In this document: positions 62,054 through 64,000 of the stretch, one piece after another
Numbering within the stretch: the first letter of the stretch is position 1
Layout of the letters: each line of letters opens with the position of its first letter
Translations under genes and position numbers: made by a program
Assembly: GCA_020719045.1 (NCBI GenBank)
Contig: DYQY01000004.1
Span: 62,001 to 126,000 of the forward strand
From: Candidatus Termititenax sp.
GTDB lineage: Bacteria > Margulisbacteria > Riflemargulisbacteria > GWF2-35-9 > DYQY01
DNA: 64,000 nucleotides
Direction of reading: 5' to 3'
Notes under the pieces: generated by a model
Databases searched by the model: none
Told to the model about the DNA's origin: nothing
What the model saw: only the letters and a program-made list of their open reading frames with translations

Positions 62054-63768
62054 TTATTTTTGACCAACTCCGACAGTTGCTGATTTAGCAACATAAGTTT
62101 ATCAAAATCGCCAGTTTTTTCAAGTTCAATTATCTGTTTCTTAAGTTCAAGCACCTTTTCCCTGTTATTTCTTTTTTTCAATGAATCAACTGCTTCTTGC
62201 AAAAATAATGATGGGTTAGAAAAATTAATCTTCATACAAAGACTAACCAGCTTCTGGTCAGTAACTAAATCGCATAAATACTGAACATCTTTCTCAGGAT
62301 TATTCAAAATTAAGGTAAATATTTTCTTATGGTCTATATCCAGAAAGTCCTCCACAGAAAATTTTCCAAGAAATTCACCTCTAAGCGATGTATGACTAAG
62401 AAGGATTGATAAAACGTCTTCCTCTAACTTAAAAAACTTATCTTTTGAACCTTTATCTTGTTTATAATCCTTCTTTTTTGACACGGATATAGTGTTATAG
62501 GTAAAAAAGAAACTTTTAACTTGATCCAAATCAACAGCTAATTTATTGGAAATAACTGAAATATACTCATTCTTAATAATGTCATTCTCAAAATGCACTA
62601 TGGATTTTAATTCCTTTAGAACTCTTGATTTATCCTCTACTGCCATCTTCTTAACATCTGTACTATGTCCATGAATTAAAATAGAATGATCAATCAAAAA
62701 CTCTTTATAAGTTATTGCATCTATCATTTGTTTTTTAAAGCTATCTAACCCATACTTTTTTATAAACTCATCTGGGTCCTTACTATCTTTTAAGTTTATA
62801 ACCTTTACTTCTACCTCTGGATCTTGTAAAACATCATTAACCCTAAACATTGCATTCTTGCCTGCATCATCATTATCAAAACACATATACAAAACCTTTG
62901 CAAAACGCTTCACCAAATTAAACTGTTGAGGAGTTACAGCAGTGCCTAAAACAGCTGATACATTTTTTATGCCAGCCTGGAAAAGACTAATCGCATCCAT
63001 ATATCCTTCAACTAAAACTAACTGGTCGCTATTTTCTCTAATATATTTTTTTGCCATATTGAGGCCATACAGCACATTACTCTTATGATAAAACCTTGTT
63101 TCAGGAGAATTAACATACTTTGCTCCCTCACCAGCAATAATCCTGCCACCAAAACCTAATGTTCTTCCCTGTAAATCTATTATCGGGAACATGAACCTCT
63201 TATAAAACCTATCTTTAACTTTACCCTGCGACTCAATTCCAATTCCAATATCTATAAAATCAGCATCTTTAGAATCCTCGCTACTTAACATCTCATCACA
63301 ATAAACCTTAGAAGCAAAACCTAACTGAAAAGCTTCAATTGTTTCATTATCGAGCTTCCTATCTTTCACAAAATTTTTGGCTTCATCACTAGCTAATTGT
63401 TTATGGTAAGCATCCTTGATCTTACTAAGCAAAGCAAAGCCATTTTCTCTATCATCTTTTTCGAAATTATTTATCTGATCATCATTTATCTCTACTCCAG
63501 CTTTTTCAGCTAGCAACCTGACTGTATCAATAAAACTAAGCCCATCCACTTTCATCAAAAATGAAAACACATTGCCACCAGCGCCACAACCAAAACAGTG
63601 AAATATTTTCTTATCAGGACTAACTACAAAAGAAGGAGTTTTCTCGTTGTGAAAAGGACAAAGACCCAAAAAATTTAAGCCTCTTTTACGTAGCTTAACG
63701 TATTGGCCTATAATTTCAACAATGTCAGCTCTTTCCTTAATTAACTCTATTGAATTTTCATCAACCAT
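62050..63768 (-). CDS. dnaG: DNA primase
   Basis: Makes RNA primers at the fork. The CHC2 zinc finger is at about 37-66 (C-P-F-H-N-E-K-T-P and [10 protein letters not shown]), the catalytic core follows, with Toprim glutamate in V-E-G-Y-M-D-A near 250 and the F-D-N-D-D-A-G pair near 300. The C-terminal DnaB-binding region is helical and shorter than in E. coli. At 572 aa it is normal for the short type. It is the second gene of the group after the M20 peptidase, 6 nt downstream. Confidence 0.97.
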   Translation of the reverse strand: MVDENSIELIKERADIVEIIGQYVKLRKRGLNFLGLCPFHNEKTPSFVVSPDKKIFHCFGCGAGGNVFSFLMKVDGLSFIDTVRLLAEKAGVEINDDQINNFEKDDRENGFALLSKIKDAYHKQLASDEAKNFVKDRKLDNETIEAFQLGFASKVYCDEMLSSEDSKDADFIDIGIGIESQGKVKDRFYKRFMFPIIDLQGRTLGFGGRIIAGEGAKYVNSPETRFYHKSNVLYGLNMAKKYIRENSDQLVLVEGYMDAISLFQAGIKNVSAVLGTAVTPQQFNLVKRFAKVLYMCFDNDDAGKNAMFRVNDVLQDPEVEVKVINLKDSKDPDEFIKKYGLDSFKKQMIDAITYKEFLIDHSILIHGHSTDVKKMAVEDKSRVLKELKSIVHFENDIIKNEYISVISNKLAVDLDQVKSFFFTYNTISVSKKKDYKQDKGSKDKFFKLEEDVLSILLSHTSLRGEFLGKFSVEDFLDIDHKKIFTLILNNPEKDVQYLCDLVTDQKLVSLCMKINFSNPSLFLQEAVDSLKKRNNREKVLELKKQIIELEKTGDFDKLMLLNQQLSELVKNK

Positions 63769-63774
63769 AAAGGA

Positions 63775-64000
63775 TTAGTCTTTTAACTTTTTAACAATAG
63801 CCAAAATATACTCTGTTGCTTTTACCATGTCAGATATTTTTATCTCTTCATCACAAGTATGAACTTTACTCATTCCTGTGCTTATAACAACCGTAGGAAT
63901 ACCACTCTTATTGAAAACATTTGCATCACTACCACCGCCAGTTGATTTCTCGACGTGCTTAACGCCAATGCTTTGAGAAGCTTTTTTGCAAATCTTTAGA
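63775..64000 (-). CDS. M20-family peptidase (PepT-like), C-terminal fragment
   Basis: Only the last 74 codons are visible; the gene continues beyond the window. The sequence K-S-T-G-G-G-S-D-A-N-V-F-N followed by G-I-P-T-V-V-I-S-T-G and V-H-T-C-D-E-E-I is the C-terminal catalytic-domain motif of M20 zinc peptidases, closest by memory to the peptidase T-like group. The His in V-H-T is a likely metal ligand. The stop TAA is 6 nt before the dnaG start, so the genes are likely co-transcribed. Confidence 0.8.
   Translation of the reverse strand, partial: LKICKKASQSIGVKHVEKSTGGGSDANVFNKSGIPTVVISTGMSKVHTCDEEIKISDMVKATEYILAIVKKLKD

Noticed and set aside
1..64000. rRNA and tRNA genes
   Set aside because: Intergenic gaps were read on both strands; none shows a T-loop (GGTTCGAATCC-like) or rRNA sequence. 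A short or divergent tRNA cannot be fully excluded by eye.

Overview
The window is AT-rich (roughly one third G+C by eye, not measured) and comes from a diderm bacterium of the Terrabacteria side of the tree. The evidence for two membranes is an OstA/LptD-like outer-membrane protein, an mlaE-mlaF-mlaD phospholipid transporter, a small predicted beta-barrel protein and a porin-like protein with degenerate SLH repeats. A rpsO-pnp-M16 peptidase-asd-dapA-RNase J gene order recalls Bacillus. Tandem 7-nt repeats and a CofG-type radical SAM enzyme recall Cyanobacteria. My best guess is a candidate phylum related to Cyanobacteria/Firmicutes, such as Margulisbacteria. This is inference from gene content only. 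Almost all genes are on the minus strand. No rRNA, tRNA or CRISPR array was seen.

Layout. 0-1 kb: a cut-off secreted protein and an orphan 268-aa protein. 1-5.5 kb: pyrB-pyrC-carA-xseA, overlapping genes read leftward from one promoter. 5.5-7.3 kb: pdxA-ksgA read rightward. 20.4-7.3 kb: a long leftward cluster rpsO, pnp, M16 peptidase, dut, dapB, asd, a methyltransferase, dapA, RNase J, queH, mlaE, mlaF, mlaD, a CheY-like regulator and a small orphan. 20.5-25.5 kb: GtrA-like protein, queD-amj, CofG-like, a RumA-type methyltransferase, smpB. 25.5-28.5 kb: an island of unrecognised genes, one a 559-aa helical protein. 28.5-35.3 kb: purB, ispG, argS, the SLH protein, a D,D-carboxypeptidase and yqeY. 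35.3-39.7 kb: an inserted restriction-modification island bordered by related palindromic repeats in inverted orientation. It holds a helix-turn-helix/C5-methyltransferase fusion, a type II endonuclease, a frameshifted and truncated zinc-hook AAA ATPase, and an ORF6N remnant. 39.7-48.1 kb: recG, an orphan, a small OMP, rpsT, a WYL regulator, lptD-like, dnaB, a WalJ-like hydrolase. 48.1-59.2 kb: a sugar ABC transporter operon with a 2020-aa GH8 protein. 59.3-64 kb: a UDPGP-family uridylyltransferase, rpoD, dnaG and the end of an M20 peptidase.

The most unusual locus is the 48-59 kb operon. It encodes a substrate-binding lipoprotein, a MalF-like permease, a MalG-like permease with about 320 extra residues looking like a beta-propeller between its first two membrane helices, a GH8 glycosidase that appears tethered to the membrane at both ends and carries seven alternating accessory domains, and an aldose-epimerase-like protein. 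No ATPase gene is present. I read it as a membrane-tethered machine that trims and imports a beta-glucan-like polymer. This is a hypothesis.

Two expression features stand out. Several genes with their own promoter have a -10 box 6-9 nt before the start codon and no Shine-Dalgarno site (the GtrA-like gene, queD, the SLH protein, GH8, pyrB, smpB; possibly pdxA and the RumA-type gene). This points to leaderless mRNAs, whereas operon-internal genes have clear AGGAG sites. The WalJ-like gene seems to start at an ATT codon.
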